A DNA stretch of 64,000 bases from Microcebus murinus (lineage: Eukaryota; Chordata; Mammalia; Primates; Cheirogaleidae): contig NC_134116.1 in the NCBI RefSeq assembly GCF_040939455.1, forward strand, positions 68,138,400 through 68,202,399. Reading direction: 5' to 3'. A program made the position numbers and the translations under genes. Positions 47,700 to 59,289 of this stretch are shown piece by piece (positions within the stretch are counted from its first letter, which is position 1; each line of letters opens with the position of its first letter). The notes under the pieces are model-generated. The model was given only the letters and a program-made list of their open reading frames with translations. It was not told where the DNA came from and did not search any database.

Positions 47700-48070
47700 A
47701 TCTATGTTTCCAAAAACCCACATGCTGGAGTAACCTTGGGAATTTCATAGCTGTCTATTCCTGCTGAAGGGAAAATCCCAAATCCCATTTTGACTGGACC
47801 TAACCAATAGACTGTGACCTGCGTCAACCAATCAGAACTAAACAAGTTTGCATCCCTTATTTGTATAAATGAACCAGAGAGGGAACCTGGATAGAAACTT
47901 TCTCTGTAACAACCATCCATCCCCTCCTTATCCTTTCAGAGTGCACTTTGTTTTGTATGGAAGGCTATGTCTTCCCAGTTTGCAAATGGCTCTTTTTTTT
48001 TTTTTTAAGAAAATCCTTTTCAGTGGATTTGTTAACAAGGGGTATAAAAGTTCTATCTGTGGCTAACGGA
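47700..48070 (+). mobile_element. Possible old retroviral LTR fragment
   Basis: A slightly GC-richer block with LTR-like promoter spacing: CTAACCAATAG and CAACCAATCAGAAC (two CCAAT-box matches, about 30 bases apart), GTATAAATGAACC about 40 bases further, then a CTTCCCAGTTTGCAAATGG-like 3' part. No ends, retroviral genes or terminal TG...CA were defined. The family is unknown and an unrelated promoter-like sequence is possible. Confidence 0.35.
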
Positions 48071-49084
48071 GCTTAAATGATTTAAAAAGAACAAAGTTCA
48101 GCAGAATACAAAAGCTTTAAAATGGCCCATGTTACAAAACTACAACATGAGAATTACAGTATTTTAGATATGGAAGAGGACTTAGAGAGAATCTCCAAGT
48201 AATCCATCCAAGTAAGTTTCTGTTTGCAAGATCAGACAAAAGCGACTCATTTACCAAACTAAATTAATGCCTTTTGTTCAGTTAAACGCATCTTTTTCTT
48301 AAATATGTAGCACAGTGATATATGAACCAAGTAATCAAAATTAGATACATGTTTATAATGTGCATATCAAACATGGCCTCAATTTTACTGTTATTCACCA
48401 TGAGGTAAAATTCAATTATGGTAGAACATGTACATAAATTTCTCCCACATTGTTTGTGTGGGATCACTATGCTGTAAGGCAAATAGTTACAATTATAAAT
48501 TATTAACAGTTTTATATCTCATCAAGATAATCGTTGCTTCCATACAGTCAAACCAGATGTAATTTTCTTCTTCTTGTTTTGTTCATGTTAATATGCTTTC
48601 ATATATGTTCATGTTATATTATTAAGAGTTATGGAAAGACCCCCTTGGTTAAAAATACAACAAAATATATCTTAGAAACAGCCAGCAGGTGGGCTCTATG
48701 GCATAGTTAGACATACAAAACAGTAAATAGAATTACCTGGTAAAATTATATTAAAAAATAAGACTAAAAGTTCAATAGGATACTCAATTAACATATACTA
48801 ATAATTGATATTTGATCCTGTACCACAAGTAAAACATTTAGCTAGTGTCTAGCACATACTAAAACCAAAACCAACTAGATGAGAATAAGAATATCCGTTC
48901 TTATTATGTCATTGCACTTTTGCTTTTGGAAATCAAAGAGGTAAAGATGGATTTAGAGCTCTCAAAAAGAAAAGGAAGACATTCTTAAGTAATAGGATTA
49001 AAGAAGGACGCTGCTACATTAAACTTGTCAAATTTGTATAAAGAGCCAAGTAAACTTGCAGAATTTTAGGCATCTCTTATTTTT
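48071..49084. other. Single-copy sequence
   Basis: Nothing recognised. The 66-codon antisense frame at 48282-48482 has no features. Confidence 0.4.
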
Positions 49085-49330
49085 GTTGTTTTGTTTTGTT
49101 TAGGATTTTTCCCTCATTTAAAGAAATTGTAATAAATTTAGGGGATACAAGTGCTTTTTGTTACGTGGATGAATTGTATATGAAGTCAGAGCTTTCAGTG
49201 TAACCATCACCAGAATAGTGCACATTGTACCTAATAGGTAGATTTTTATCTCTCACTCCCTCAATCTCCCCCTTCTTAGTTTTCAATGTTCATTACACCA
49301 CTTTATGACCATATATGCATACCTTATTGT
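49085..49330 (-). mobile_element. L1 3' end (L1PB/L1MA-like), antisense
   Basis: TAAATTTAGGGGATACAAGT GC, TTTTTGTTACGTGGATGAAT TG, AGAGCTTTCAGTGTAACCAT CACC and ACATTGTACCTAATAGGTAG match the reversed 3' UTR of older primate L1s. Confidence 0.78.
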
Positions 49331-49483
49331 GCACTAAACTAGCAATTTCAAATTTAAGAAGTCTGTGCTATTGTCATAAATTCTTTTGTAATCCATTATT
49401 ACAATCTCAAAATCACTCTTCAAGACTGATTCTCAAATTCTTGTAACCTCCACTTCTTGGAATCATTCAAATAGAAAAACAAG

Positions 49484-49484
49484 A

Positions 49485-49518
<34 letters not shown>

Positions 49519-49520
49519 GT
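49484..49520. repeat. (GT)n microsatellite
   Basis: Two GT runs separated by a TTT interruption. Confidence 0.93.
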
Positions 49521-51708
49521 ATTTGCACAATTAAACTAAGTACTCATCAGAGGAGAAATTTGTAAGTAACCGATGTTAAATTTATACTAGAGTAAAACAT
49601 AGCTTTAAAATCTAGTCATGTATTATTACACATGTTGACCTGAAGAAGGCCTATGATACATTAAGAGAAAATATAGTATTTTGATTAATTCAATCAAAGT
49701 GATTAATTAAAAGAATGTGCATGTATGGTGTGACAGAAAGGAGATAGAGGGAAAGAAACTAAATATAATTATATTCAAAAAGCAACATAAAAATATTTAT
49801 GTCCTAAATATTTACTTAAAAATGTGTCCTAATTTTTGTTTCAAAACATATTCATAAATAGAATATACCATAATTTCTTTTGCAAGAAGAGTATTAAAAT
49901 GAGCATGTTGTGATCATCTCCCCTTTAGGCTCTAACTATAAGGATGTTCTGCTAAGCATTCAGCAAAACACCTTTAAACAATGTAATCTGTACTCCTCTA
50001 GTTGCACAGAATTTAAAATTCACCATCCTCCTGAGCTGATTAATTACATATAAATTATATTTTCCATTGTGTGCAACTCAATAGATAATTAGATTTAATT
50101 GCCTTGTGAAAGAACGGGACTTGCATGCCAGAGAACAGGAGTTCCTAGTATATGAAATTAAGAATTTAAAAAGGTTTCAAAAATAATTTTAAAACAATAT
50201 TAGACTTGTCAAGTTCCTGATTAGCCAGAAAATTTTGTATTTGCTGTGTCCCCATTTAATAATACACATTTGCTCTTTAATTGGATTACTTCCAAATATT
50301 TTAATGTTATAAAAACAGAGGAATCAGTATAATGTAAAAGTATTCACTTAACTTCCCTCATCCGCTCCTATGGTCAGAAAGACACCTTGTGTATTAACTG
50401 TATATAATCAATTTTCTCAATATTTTCTCTTTTAATTTTTTTAGTTTATTAAAATTATCTGTTTCTTCTAGGCCATCCATGATTTATCTCCTGATATTAA
50501 TGTTTTCTAGATATATAGACAAGTTTTGATTAGATATTTTAAGCTTTTGTGATACTTTATAGTTAATTTCAGATAAGTTGAGTTTCTTCAATTCATGTAA
50601 TATTAAGGATGAGTTTTTCTTTTTCAGTGACATAACTTTGGGGTACTATGAAGTAACCTCTTTTTATCCTGATAGTGCTCACCTACTTTTAGCTTTAGCT
50701 GCAAACATATATGAGCTAATTTGGTAATGGGGTGATGGGGAGGAAGTAGAATGGTTATTTTCACCTATAAAAAAAGGATGATGAACACCTAATATATTTT
50801 GGATCTGAAATTAAATTCTGAATTAGTAGAGGAAGCAACCTCATTATACAATTAATATTTTCCCTCAAATTGCCAGTTATTATACCACATGCATCTTTAC
50901 AATTGAAGCTTTTCACATGCAAGGTTGAACAGGGTAATATCTGTCCCATTATCCCATTGTCTTTATAAATTATATGCAGCCTGCTACCTAGGAAACTTGA
51001 GTGTAGGAGGAACTGTTCTGAGAGATTGCACATGGCTCCAGTTGCCAAGGAAACTCATGTGTTTTTCCCCCCTGTAAATGTGCAGTGCAGTTTCCTTGTT
51101 AAGAATTGGGTTAACAGTGTTCTCAAAGGAAAAACTGAGTAGGGAAGGTAGTAAGTTCTTTTGACAAATACAAACTGAGTTGTAATCTCTATATAAGCTG
51201 TAATGAATTATTCTTGGCATGTATGCTTCAGTGATAAAAATAAAAATTTGTGGATTATAACATATCATTTTTATCTGACATAATTAAAATGTTAGAAAAT
51301 GAAAATCTTGATATTAAGTGAAAAATATTAATAGACCATGTGAAGGTAGATAAAATAGATTTTCTGAATAATAAATGGCAGAGACTGTCAATGTATCATA
51401 CATATTCAAATCCATGGGAATTTTGAATGTATATCCTTTGAAAGAATTTACATAAAATATTTTCCTAAAATGCTTTTATACCTAGCAATTCTAATTAATT
51501 ACTTAAATTTAGTCCTCTTTCTTTATATCACTCTGTTGTTATTGTGCTGAGTCACCTATTTCACATTGTAACAGTCTATTTTTGGGATTCTTGTGTAATT
51601 AAAATACTCTAAAGTTTAAATCCCAAATTATTTTTTATAAATGTTACTTCAGCATGATCTACTACCACTTGTAATTGTTTCTAAAGTCCATCACTTATCA
51701 ACTATGTT
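49521..51708. other. Single-copy sequence, possible conserved non-coding blocks
   Basis: No repeat or gene recognised. 49900-50160 contains homeodomain-like TAATTACATATAAATTATA and ATAATTAGATTTAATTG clusters in balanced unique sequence. 50760-51270 holds two overlapping antisense frames (95 and 94 codons) without a domain. Confidence 0.35.
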
Positions 51709-51723
51709 AAAAACTGTAATTGA

Positions 51724-52738
51724 GCTGCTATAAACATTTGGGTGCAGATGTCTTTATAATAGAATGTCTTATGCTCTTTTGGGTAGATGCCCAACAATGC
51801 TATTGCAGGGTCGAATGGTATTTCTATTTCTAGCTGTTTGAGGTATCTCCAAATTCTTTTCCACAAAGGTTGCACTAATTTGCAGTCCCACCAGCAGTGT
51901 AGGAGTGTTCCTGTCTCTCCGCATCCTCACCAGCATTTATTGTTTTGGGATTTCTTGATATAGGCCATTCTTACTGGGGTTAGGTGGTATCTCATTGTGG
52001 TTTTGATTTGCATTTCTCTAATAATTAGAGAAGTTGAGCATTTCTTTATATGTTTGCATGCCATTATTCTGTCTTCTTTGGAGAAGTTTCTTTTCATTTC
52101 TGTCGCCCATTTCTTGATGGGATTGTTTGCTATTGCACGGTCATGGAAGCAACCCAAGAGCCCATCAATTCATGAGTGGATAATTAAAATGTGGTATATC
52201 CTCATAATGGAATATTACTCAATCCTAAGAAATGACAGTGAGCTAGCACCGTTTATATTATCCTGGATTAAGCTTAAGCCTGTTAACCAAAGTGAGGCAA
52301 CACAAGACATGGAAAATGGGCCCTACATCTACTCACCATCAAATTGGTACTGACTGATTAAAACTATGGTTTTCAAATACTGGCAATGCTCACCAGGGAT
52401 TCGGGAGGGGGGGGGGACCCAATCTTAGGGAGGTGGCGAGTATTTTGGAAGGGAAGGGCACAACTCTAACCCTTCTTAGGGAGAAGCAAAGATATACAAT
52501 GTAACCAAAATGTAAAAAAAAAATTAAAACAAAACTTTTTATCAGGTGGTGGGAAGGTGGTAGGGGGGAGAAGGAAAGGGGTGTATGCTTCCATAACGTG
52601 TGTGATGCACATCAAAGGGGGATTGGACACATTGGGGGGAAGGAGGGGGGCAGGGGCGATATTTGTAACCCTAACAATATTTGTACCTCCATAATATAAT
52701 GAAATAAATAAAAATTTAAAAAAAAGAAATATATAAAA
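51724..52738 (+). mobile_element. L1 with 5' inversion and doubled 3'UTR-like modules
   Basis: 51724 to about 52129 is antisense ORF2 ([20 protein letters not shown] and [10 protein letters not shown] readable on the minus strand). About 52130 onward is sense, starting [17 protein letters not shown] and ending SPSNWY at the ORF2 stop. The two pieces are contiguous in ORF2 order. The 3' side has a first G-rich UTR-like module ending GTAACCAAAATGTAAAAA (to about 52545), then a second one with GTAACCCTAACAATATTTGT and AATGAAATAAATAAAAATTT. The target-site duplication AAAAACTGTA(A/G)TTGA lies at 51709-51723 and 52739-52753. Confidence 0.92.
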
Positions 52739-52758
52739 AAAAACTGTAGTTGAAATCT

Positions 52759-52877
52759 CCTAATAGTATTCTATTTTTTAAAACACCATAGTATGGTCTT
52801 TTTAAAAGACCATAGTATTTTTAAAAAGACCATAGTATTCTACTTAAAAATAGAATACCTAATAGTATTCTATTTTT
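52759..52877. repeat. Cluster of short direct and inverted repeats
   Basis: CCTAATAGTATTCTATTTTT occurs at 52759-52778 and 52858-52877. AAAAGACCATAGTATT occurs at 52804-52819 and 52824-52839. TATGGTCTTTT and AAAAGACCATA form 11-bp inverted arms with a 1-base loop. GTATTCTATTTTT at 52766 is inverted at 52846-52858. Confidence 0.88.
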
Positions 52878-53089
52878 AAAAAGTACATACTATGGAAGGA
52901 AAAAAAGAAGTGGTAATCTTTGCATGTAAGAAAGTGATTTATTGAAAATATCATCCCTATTCTCTATACTAAAAACAATCTTAGGATTCATATGGAACCA
53001 AAAAAGACTCCAAATGGCCAAAACAATCTATAACAAAAAGAACAAAGTTACAGGCATCACACCACCTGACTTCAAAATATACTACAAAG

Positions 53090-54539
53090 GTATATCCATA
53101 TTGCTTTCCACAGAGGTTGAACTAGTTTGCAGTCCCACCAGCAGTATAGGAGTGTTCCTCTCTCTCCACATCCACGCCAGAATTTATTGTTTGGGGACTT
53201 TTTGATAAAGGCCATTCTCACTGGAGAGTTAAGTGATATCTCATTGTGGTTTTGATTTGCATTTCCCTGATGATTAGAGATGTTGAACATTTTTTCATAT
53301 GTTTGTTGGCCACTATTCTGTCTTCTTTTGAGAAGTTTCTGTTCATGTCCTTGGCCCATTTTTTGATAGGGTTGTTTGATTTTTTCTTGCTGATTTTCCT
53401 GAGTTCTAAATAGATTCTAGTTACCAGCCCTTTATCAGAAGTGTACCTTGCAAAAATTTTCTCCCATTCTGTGGGTTTTCGGTTTGCTCTCTTAACAGTT
53501 TCTTTGGCGGTACAGAAGCTTTTTAATTTGATCAGGTACCATTTGTTTATTTTTGTTGCTATTGTGATTGCCTTTGGGGTCTTCTTCATAAATTCTTCGC
53601 CTAGGCCAATGTCTAGAACAGTATTTCCAACATTTTCTTCTAGAATTCTAATAGTTTCACACCTAAGGTTCAAGTCTGTTACCAAGCATGAGTTGATTTT
53701 TGTGAGAGGTGAAAGGTGTGGGTCTTGTTTCAGTCTTCTACATGTGGCTATCTAGTTTTCCCAGCACCATTTATTGAATAAGGATTCTTTTCCCCAGTGT
53801 ATGTTTTTGTCTGCTTTGTCGAAGATTAGTTGGCTATATGAGGATGATTTTATATCTGGGTTCTCTATTCTGTTCCACTGGTCAATGTCCCTGTTCTTGT
53901 GCCAATACCTTTCAAGTGATACAAGTAGATCCACCATTTGATCCAGCAATTCCACTACTGGGCATCTACCCAAAAGATCAAAAGTCACTTTATGAAAAAG
54001 ACACCTGCACTCGAAGGTTTAATAATAAAAGGTTTAAAAATAAAATAAGCCAGCAGCACAATTCACAATTGCAAAGCTGTGGAAACAACCCAAGCACCCA
54101 TCAATTCATGAGTGGATTAATAAAATGTGGTATATGTATACCATGGAGTACTACTCAGCTTTAAGAAACAATGGTGATATAGCACCTCTTGTATATTCCT
54201 GGATACAGCTGGAACCCATTCTACTAAGTGAAGTATCTCAAGAATGGAAAAATAAGCACCGCAGGTACTCACCAGCAAATTGGTATTAACAGATCAACAC
54301 TTAAGTGGACATATAGGAATAACATTTATCAGTTGTTGGGAGGGTGGAAGGAGGGAGGAGGGGATGGGTATATACAACCACAACAAGTAAGATGTGCAAT
54401 GTTTGGGGGATGGACACACTTGAAGCTCTTAATTGAGGGGGGCAGGGGGCATGGGCAATAGATGTAACCTTAACACTTGTACCCCAAAAATGAGCTAAAA
54501 TAAAAAATAAATATATGTATATATATTTATTTATTTATG

Positions 54540-54567
<28 letters not shown>
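53090..54567 (+). mobile_element. Lemur L1 with 5' inversion, nested in older L1
   Basis: 53090 to about 53908 is antisense ORF2, and about 53909 to 54500 is the sense ORF2 C-terminus ([20 protein letters not shown]) and 3' UTR. In ORF2 order the antisense part ends [12 protein letters not shown] and the sense part starts just after it. The target-site duplication ATATACTACAAAG (53077-53089 and 54568-54580) is perfect and falls inside the host L1. A short stretch near 54019-54052 replaces the usual FMAAQF codons with repeated AGGTTTAA(T/A)AATAAA units. The tail has become a (TA)n microsatellite. Confidence 0.94.
53218..53685 (-). pseudogene. L1 ORF2 fragment in inverted segment
   Basis: A 155-codon open remnant of ORF2 after the RT domain: [40 protein letters not shown] and [20 protein letters not shown], ending at [13 protein letters not shown] where a short insertion shifts the frame. 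The next frame (53072-53359) has the C-terminal zinc-like motif damaged: FWRGC and LLYCWWDC instead of CWRGC and LLHCWWDC, so the first Cys and the His are lost. Not functional. Confidence 0.9.

Positions 54568-54572
<5 letters not shown>
54500..54572. repeat. (TA)n microsatellite at an L1 tail
   Basis: AAATAAATATATGTATATAT passes into a pure TA run of about 30 bases, immediately before the right copy of the L1 target-site duplication. Confidence 0.93.
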
Positions 54573-54573
<1 letters not shown>

Positions 54574-55800
54574 TACAAAGCAATAGTAACCAAGACAGCA
54601 TGGTACTGGCATAAAAACAGACACATAGACCAATGAAACAGAATAGATTGCCCAGAAATAAATCTATACATTTATAGCCAATTCAGTTTTGGCAAGAGTG
54701 CCAAGAACACACATGGGAGAAGACAGTCTTTTCAAAAAATAGTGCTTGGAAAACTGCATATCCACATGCAGAAGAATGAAACTAGATCCTTATCTCTTAC
54801 CTTATATAAAAATTGACTCAAAAATGAATTAAATATTTAACTGTAAGACCATAAAACTATCAGAAGAAAGCACAGGGTAAATCCTTCATGACATTGGTCT
54901 GGGCAAGGATTTTTTCAATAGAATCTCAAAAGCACAGGCAAAAAAGGAAAAACTGACAAATGGGCTTACATCAAACTAAAACGCTTCTGCACAGCAAGGA
55001 AGACAATCATTAGAACAGACAACCTACAAAATGGGAAAAAACATTAGCAAACTATGCATCCAGCAAGGGATAAATATCCAGAATATATAAGGAACTCAGC
55101 GAAATACCAAAAAACAAAACAAAACAAAACAAAAAAACAAATAATCTGATTTTAAAAATGAGCAAAATACATGAATAGACATTTCTCCAAAAAAGACATA
55201 CAAATGGCCAGTGGGTGTATGACAAAATGCTCAACATCACTAATTGTCAGGTAAATATAAATTAAAACCACAGTGAGATATTACCTTACCCCAATTAGAA
55301 TGACTATCATCAAAAAAACAAAAAATAACAAATGTTTGAGTGATGAGGAGACTCTTATACTCTATTGGTGAAAATGTAAATTAGTATACCCATGAAAACA
55401 GTATGGAAATTCCTCAGAAAATTAAAAATAGAACTACCATATGATCTAGGAATTCCACTACTGAGTATATATCCAAAGGAATTGAAATCAATATGTCAAA
55501 AACTGATCTGTATCTCATGGTTAGTGCAGCACTATTCCCAATAGCCAAGCGATGGAATCAACTTAAGTGTTTATCAACAGATGAATGGAAAAAAATATGA
55601 TATGTATATAAAATGGAATACTATCCAGCTATAAAAAGGAAAGACATTGCCATTTACAGCAACATGGATAAACTTTGAGGACATAATGTTAAATAAAATA
55701 AGCCAGGCACAGAAGAAAAATATCACATGATCTCACCCATAGGTGAATTCTGAATTAATTGATTTTGTAGTAGAGAGTAGAATAGTGGTTACTAACTCAA

Positions 55801-57597
55801 AGAAACCAGAAAAAAATTTAGGAAATGAATTAAAAATTTATTAATGAGATACACATATTAAAATAGAACCAAATAGAACTTCTTGAAATGAAAAATTTAT
55901 TTACAGTTATACAAAACACAGTGGAAATTCTTAAGAATAGACTAGACGAGGCAGAATAAAGAATAGCAGAGCTTGAAGAAAACTGTTTTGAATTAATTAA
56001 TTCAGTCAAAATTAATGAACAATTAAGAGGAATGGACAAAGTCTATGAGAATTATGGTATTATATAAAATGGCCAAATATTAGAATCATAGATATCTTTG
56101 AGGGTGAAGAAGAGAATCCAAAAGGGCTGGAAAACCTATTTGAGGGAATAATTAAGGAAAACTTCCCTGGTCTTGATAGAGATTTATACATTGAGACACA
56201 AGAAGCTCAATGAAAACCTGGAAGACTCATCTCAAAGAGGCAATCACCAAGACACATAGTCATAAGACTGGCCAAAGTCAACACGAAGGAGGAATTCCAA
56301 TGAACTGTAAGAAGAAAGCATCAAGTAACTTATGAAGGAAAACCAATCAGGATAACTGCAAACTTCCCAATGGAGACCTTACAAGCATGAAAGAATTGGA
56401 GCCCCATCTTCAGTCTTTGTAAACAGAACTGCAAGCCTGGAATTTTGTACTCTGTAAAACTAAGTTTCATAAGTGAAAGATAAATAAAGAATTTTCCAGG
56501 AAATAAAACACTGAGAGAATTTGTCAAGACCATACCTGGTCTGCAGGAAATACTCAGAGCTGCATTATACATGCATCAGCACAATGGTCATCCACCAGTG
56601 TAAAACCAACCAAAAGCTAGAACTCAGAGCTCATATAAAACAATAGTACAAGAGGTAAAATAAACAAAGTACTATGCAATCAGATGAACAGAACATCACA
56701 CTACATATAAATTCTATCAATCAACAAGAATGGTTTAAATTCAACACTCAAGAGACATATCCTGGCTGAACTGATTTAAACAAATACAATCTGAGTATCT
56801 GCTGTCTCCAAGAAACACATCTAACCCACAAGGACTCTTACAGACTCAAAGTTAAAGGATGGAAAAAACATTTCATGCAGATGGTAACCAAAAGAAAGCA
56901 GGTGTGCCATTCCTGTATCAGATAAAAATGACCTCAAATCAACAATAGTTAAGAAAGAGAAGGATGACCATTATATAATGGTAAAGGGAGCAATTCAGCC
57001 AAAGACATGACAATCCTAAATATTTATGCACCTAACACAGGAGCTTCCAGATTCATAAAGCAAACCCTACTAGATCTAAGCAAGGAGATAAACAGTAGCA
57101 TCATAATTTCTGGGGGTTTCAACATCCCACTGACAGAACAAGACAACCTCTAAGCAGAAAATAAATTAAGAAACACTAGACTTAGACAGGACTCTAGAAC
57201 AAATGGCTTAACACACATTAACAAAACATTTTGTTCCATACCTATGAAATGTGCATTCTTCTCATCAGCATATGGAACATTTTCCAAGATTGATCATATT
57301 TTAGGCCACAAATCATGACTCAACAAACTCAGAAAAAATAAAAATCATAGAATGTATTTTAGATCACAGTGGAAAAAACTAGAAAGCAACACCAGGAGAA
57401 AATCCAATTTCACACAAAGTCAAGAAAATTAAACAACTTCCTGATTATTGGATCAATGACAAAGTTAAGATAGGAATCAAAAGATTCCTCAAACTGAGTG
57501 GTAAAGAGGACACAAGTTATTAAACTCTGTGGGATTCAACAAAAGCAGTCCTAAGGGGAAAATTCATAGCCTTAAATGCCTACAACTAAAAGACTAG
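55801..57597 (+). mobile_element. L1 ORF1 and ORF2 endonuclease part, sense, decayed
   Basis: Reads in order as L1 ORF1 (GAACTTCTTGAAATGAAAAA, CCAAGACACATAGTCATAAG ACTGGCC, TGGAGACCTTACAAGC, the PRILYP-like GCCTGGAATTTTGTACTC) and then the ORF2 endonuclease start (CTGCTGTCTCCAAGAAACAC ATCTAAC, GTGCCATTCCTGTATCAGAT, CTAAATATTTATGCACCTAA, GATCATATTTTAGGCCACAA). It stops near CTTAAATGCCTACAACTAAA. Open frames are broken throughout. It directly follows the 3' half of another L1. Confidence 0.8.
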
Positions 57598-57599
57598 GT

Positions 57600-57985
57600 G
57601 GGAAAGATCATCCCCTCATGTGAGTGGACACCATCACAAAAACTGAGAAAAGGCAAATATGTTGAGCTATCTGCTGGAGCTGAGCACACTCTTTCTCTCC
57701 TGTCCTTGAAAAACAGGTCCAAGCTTCCTGGTCTTTGGATTCCAAGACTTATACACACAAGTGGCTGCACAGGTTATTAGGCCTTTGGCCTCAAACTGGG
57801 AGTTATGCCATATTCCTTCCTGGCTCTAAAGAATTTAGGGATGGACTGAGACACACTGCTGACATCCCAGGCTCTGCAGCTTGTGCACAGCCTATCATGG
57901 GACTTACTGATTCATAATCATGTGAGCTGATCTGCCTAACAAATCTATCTATCTATCTGGGGAAGCCTGAGTAATACAGATGTTA
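57600..57985 (+). mobile_element. Ancient interspersed repeat, family uncertain
   Basis: CTCTTTCTCTCCTGTCCTTG, GGTCTTTGGATTCCAAGACT, TAGGCCTTTGGCCTCAAACT GGGAG, CATGTGAGCTGATCTGCC and the ending AAGCCTGAGTAATACAG resemble a common mammalian repeat that ends with ACCCTGACTAATACAG. I cannot name it. An (ATCT)n run lies at 57943-57958. Confidence 0.5.
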
Positions 57986-58765
57986 ATCTCAATGACTAAT
58001 CAGGAAAATCCAAATTATAACACTACAATTTTCATTTTTTGTCACATCAGCAATAGTTTAAAATTGATCATTTTTAGTATTTACTGGAAAAAAAACATAC
58101 TCTACAATAAATTGGAATGAAAATTGGTGCAATTTATTTGAAATAAAATTCGATGGTATTTATTTAAATCAATAATGTTTGTATCCAGGAATTTGCTTCA
58201 GGTTTCTTAATATATGCATAAGCTTCTTGACTGTGGGGAACCCAGGACTACAATTCCTGCACAGAAACCTCAGTGAAGCAGCTGTCCCTTCTTGAAATTC
58301 TTTAACAGCAGAATTGAGCCTTAGCCAGTTTGAAACTTCTGCCCAGGAATTTAAGCCCAGAGAGAACTGACACAATGTGTATGGACTGTGAAAGTTCATT
58401 TGTGGTGGCAGTGATGAGAATAAAAGTCTAGTACTGTAGTGAAGGTCGTTCGCTGTCATTTAGGCATAATGTTTGTATACTTTATGTTCAGAGTGATAAT
58501 TAAATTCTTATCATTTAATTCTCAAAAGATGCACAAGACTGTGATGTGATAAACATTAGCTTTTCCTTTCCTTCTTTTCTGACTTTTTTTTAGACTTGGT
58601 TTTCTAAAATTCCTGATGATGCTCCAAACCATGCAGTATTCTTGTGCCAAAGTATTTTTCTTCCCAAGATAACTAAATTGGTTCATGTTATTGGTATGAA
58701 GAACCTTGACTAGGGCAATGCACCTTCCTTTGGGACAACAACCTTACATTTACTAATCTAGATAA
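57986..58765. other. Single-copy sequence
   Basis: A 96-codon antisense frame (58169-58459) is the main open frame outside repeats here. It has no domain I recognise and no splice or promoter context, so I do not call it a gene. Confidence 0.35.
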
Positions 58766-58769
58766 ATAG

Positions 58770-59170
58770 AGATACTTTAAAAATGTGCAAAAACCTAAGT
58801 TCAATGCTATATTGCTTATAATCAAGACAATATGAGACAGCTTTTATAAGGTGATGTGAGATACGTTATAGCATTCTCACACAATGAAATGTAATACAGA
58901 CATAAGAAAGACATTCATTTGTATGTATATTATTTGGCATCCTAAAATAGTTCCAAAGCAGGATATGCATGACCTCATTTTATTAAAAAAAATGACAGAA
59001 AAACCTACACATGTGGACATATGTATGGCTGTCTAGATAAATAAAAAAGATGTATGTAGGTATCTGTTAAGGAAATAGATATATCACTTGCATACTAATC
59101 ACTTACATACTAATTTGTTAAAATTAGTATGTTATCACCTACATACTAATTTATTAAAAGTGGTTATTCC
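58770..59170 (+). mobile_element. Possible L1M 3' end, sense, weak
   Basis: ACACAATGAAATGTAATACA GACATAAG, then a phase resembling the ATGCTTAT...AAAAAAGCAGGATATAAAA part of old L1 3' ends, followed by repeated CACTTACATACTAAT phrases (59085-59150). Divergence is high. Confidence 0.4.
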
Positions 59171-59289
59171 CTTCATCTACGTATGAAATGATAATTCTTT
59201 TATTTTTATTTTTTATTTGAGAGAGAGACAGAGAGAAAGGGGAAGCCAAAATGGCAATGTTTTATTTTATTGTATATTTTTGTATATTC

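Larger units (their letters stand above)
52930..55800 (+). mobile_element. Older L1 ORF2 3' half, sense, split by a younger L1
   Basis: 52942-53089 reads [20 protein letters not shown] and [12 protein letters not shown], ending in ACTACAAAG. The same ORF2 resumes at 54568 with TACTACAAAGCAATAGTAAC CAAG and continues through the ORF2 C-terminal region to the 3' UTR start (CATGATCTCACCCATAGGTG) near 55740-55800. An (AAAAC)n run lies at 55111-55138. Stops are frequent. Confidence 0.85.

Noticed and set aside
55111..55138. An (AAAAC)n run, considered as a poly(A) tail marking an insertion end.
   Set aside because: L1 ORF2 sequence is collinear on both sides, so it is an internal expansion.
58169..58459. 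A 96-codon antisense frame.
   Set aside because: No family resemblance, no promoter, and a length reachable by chance.
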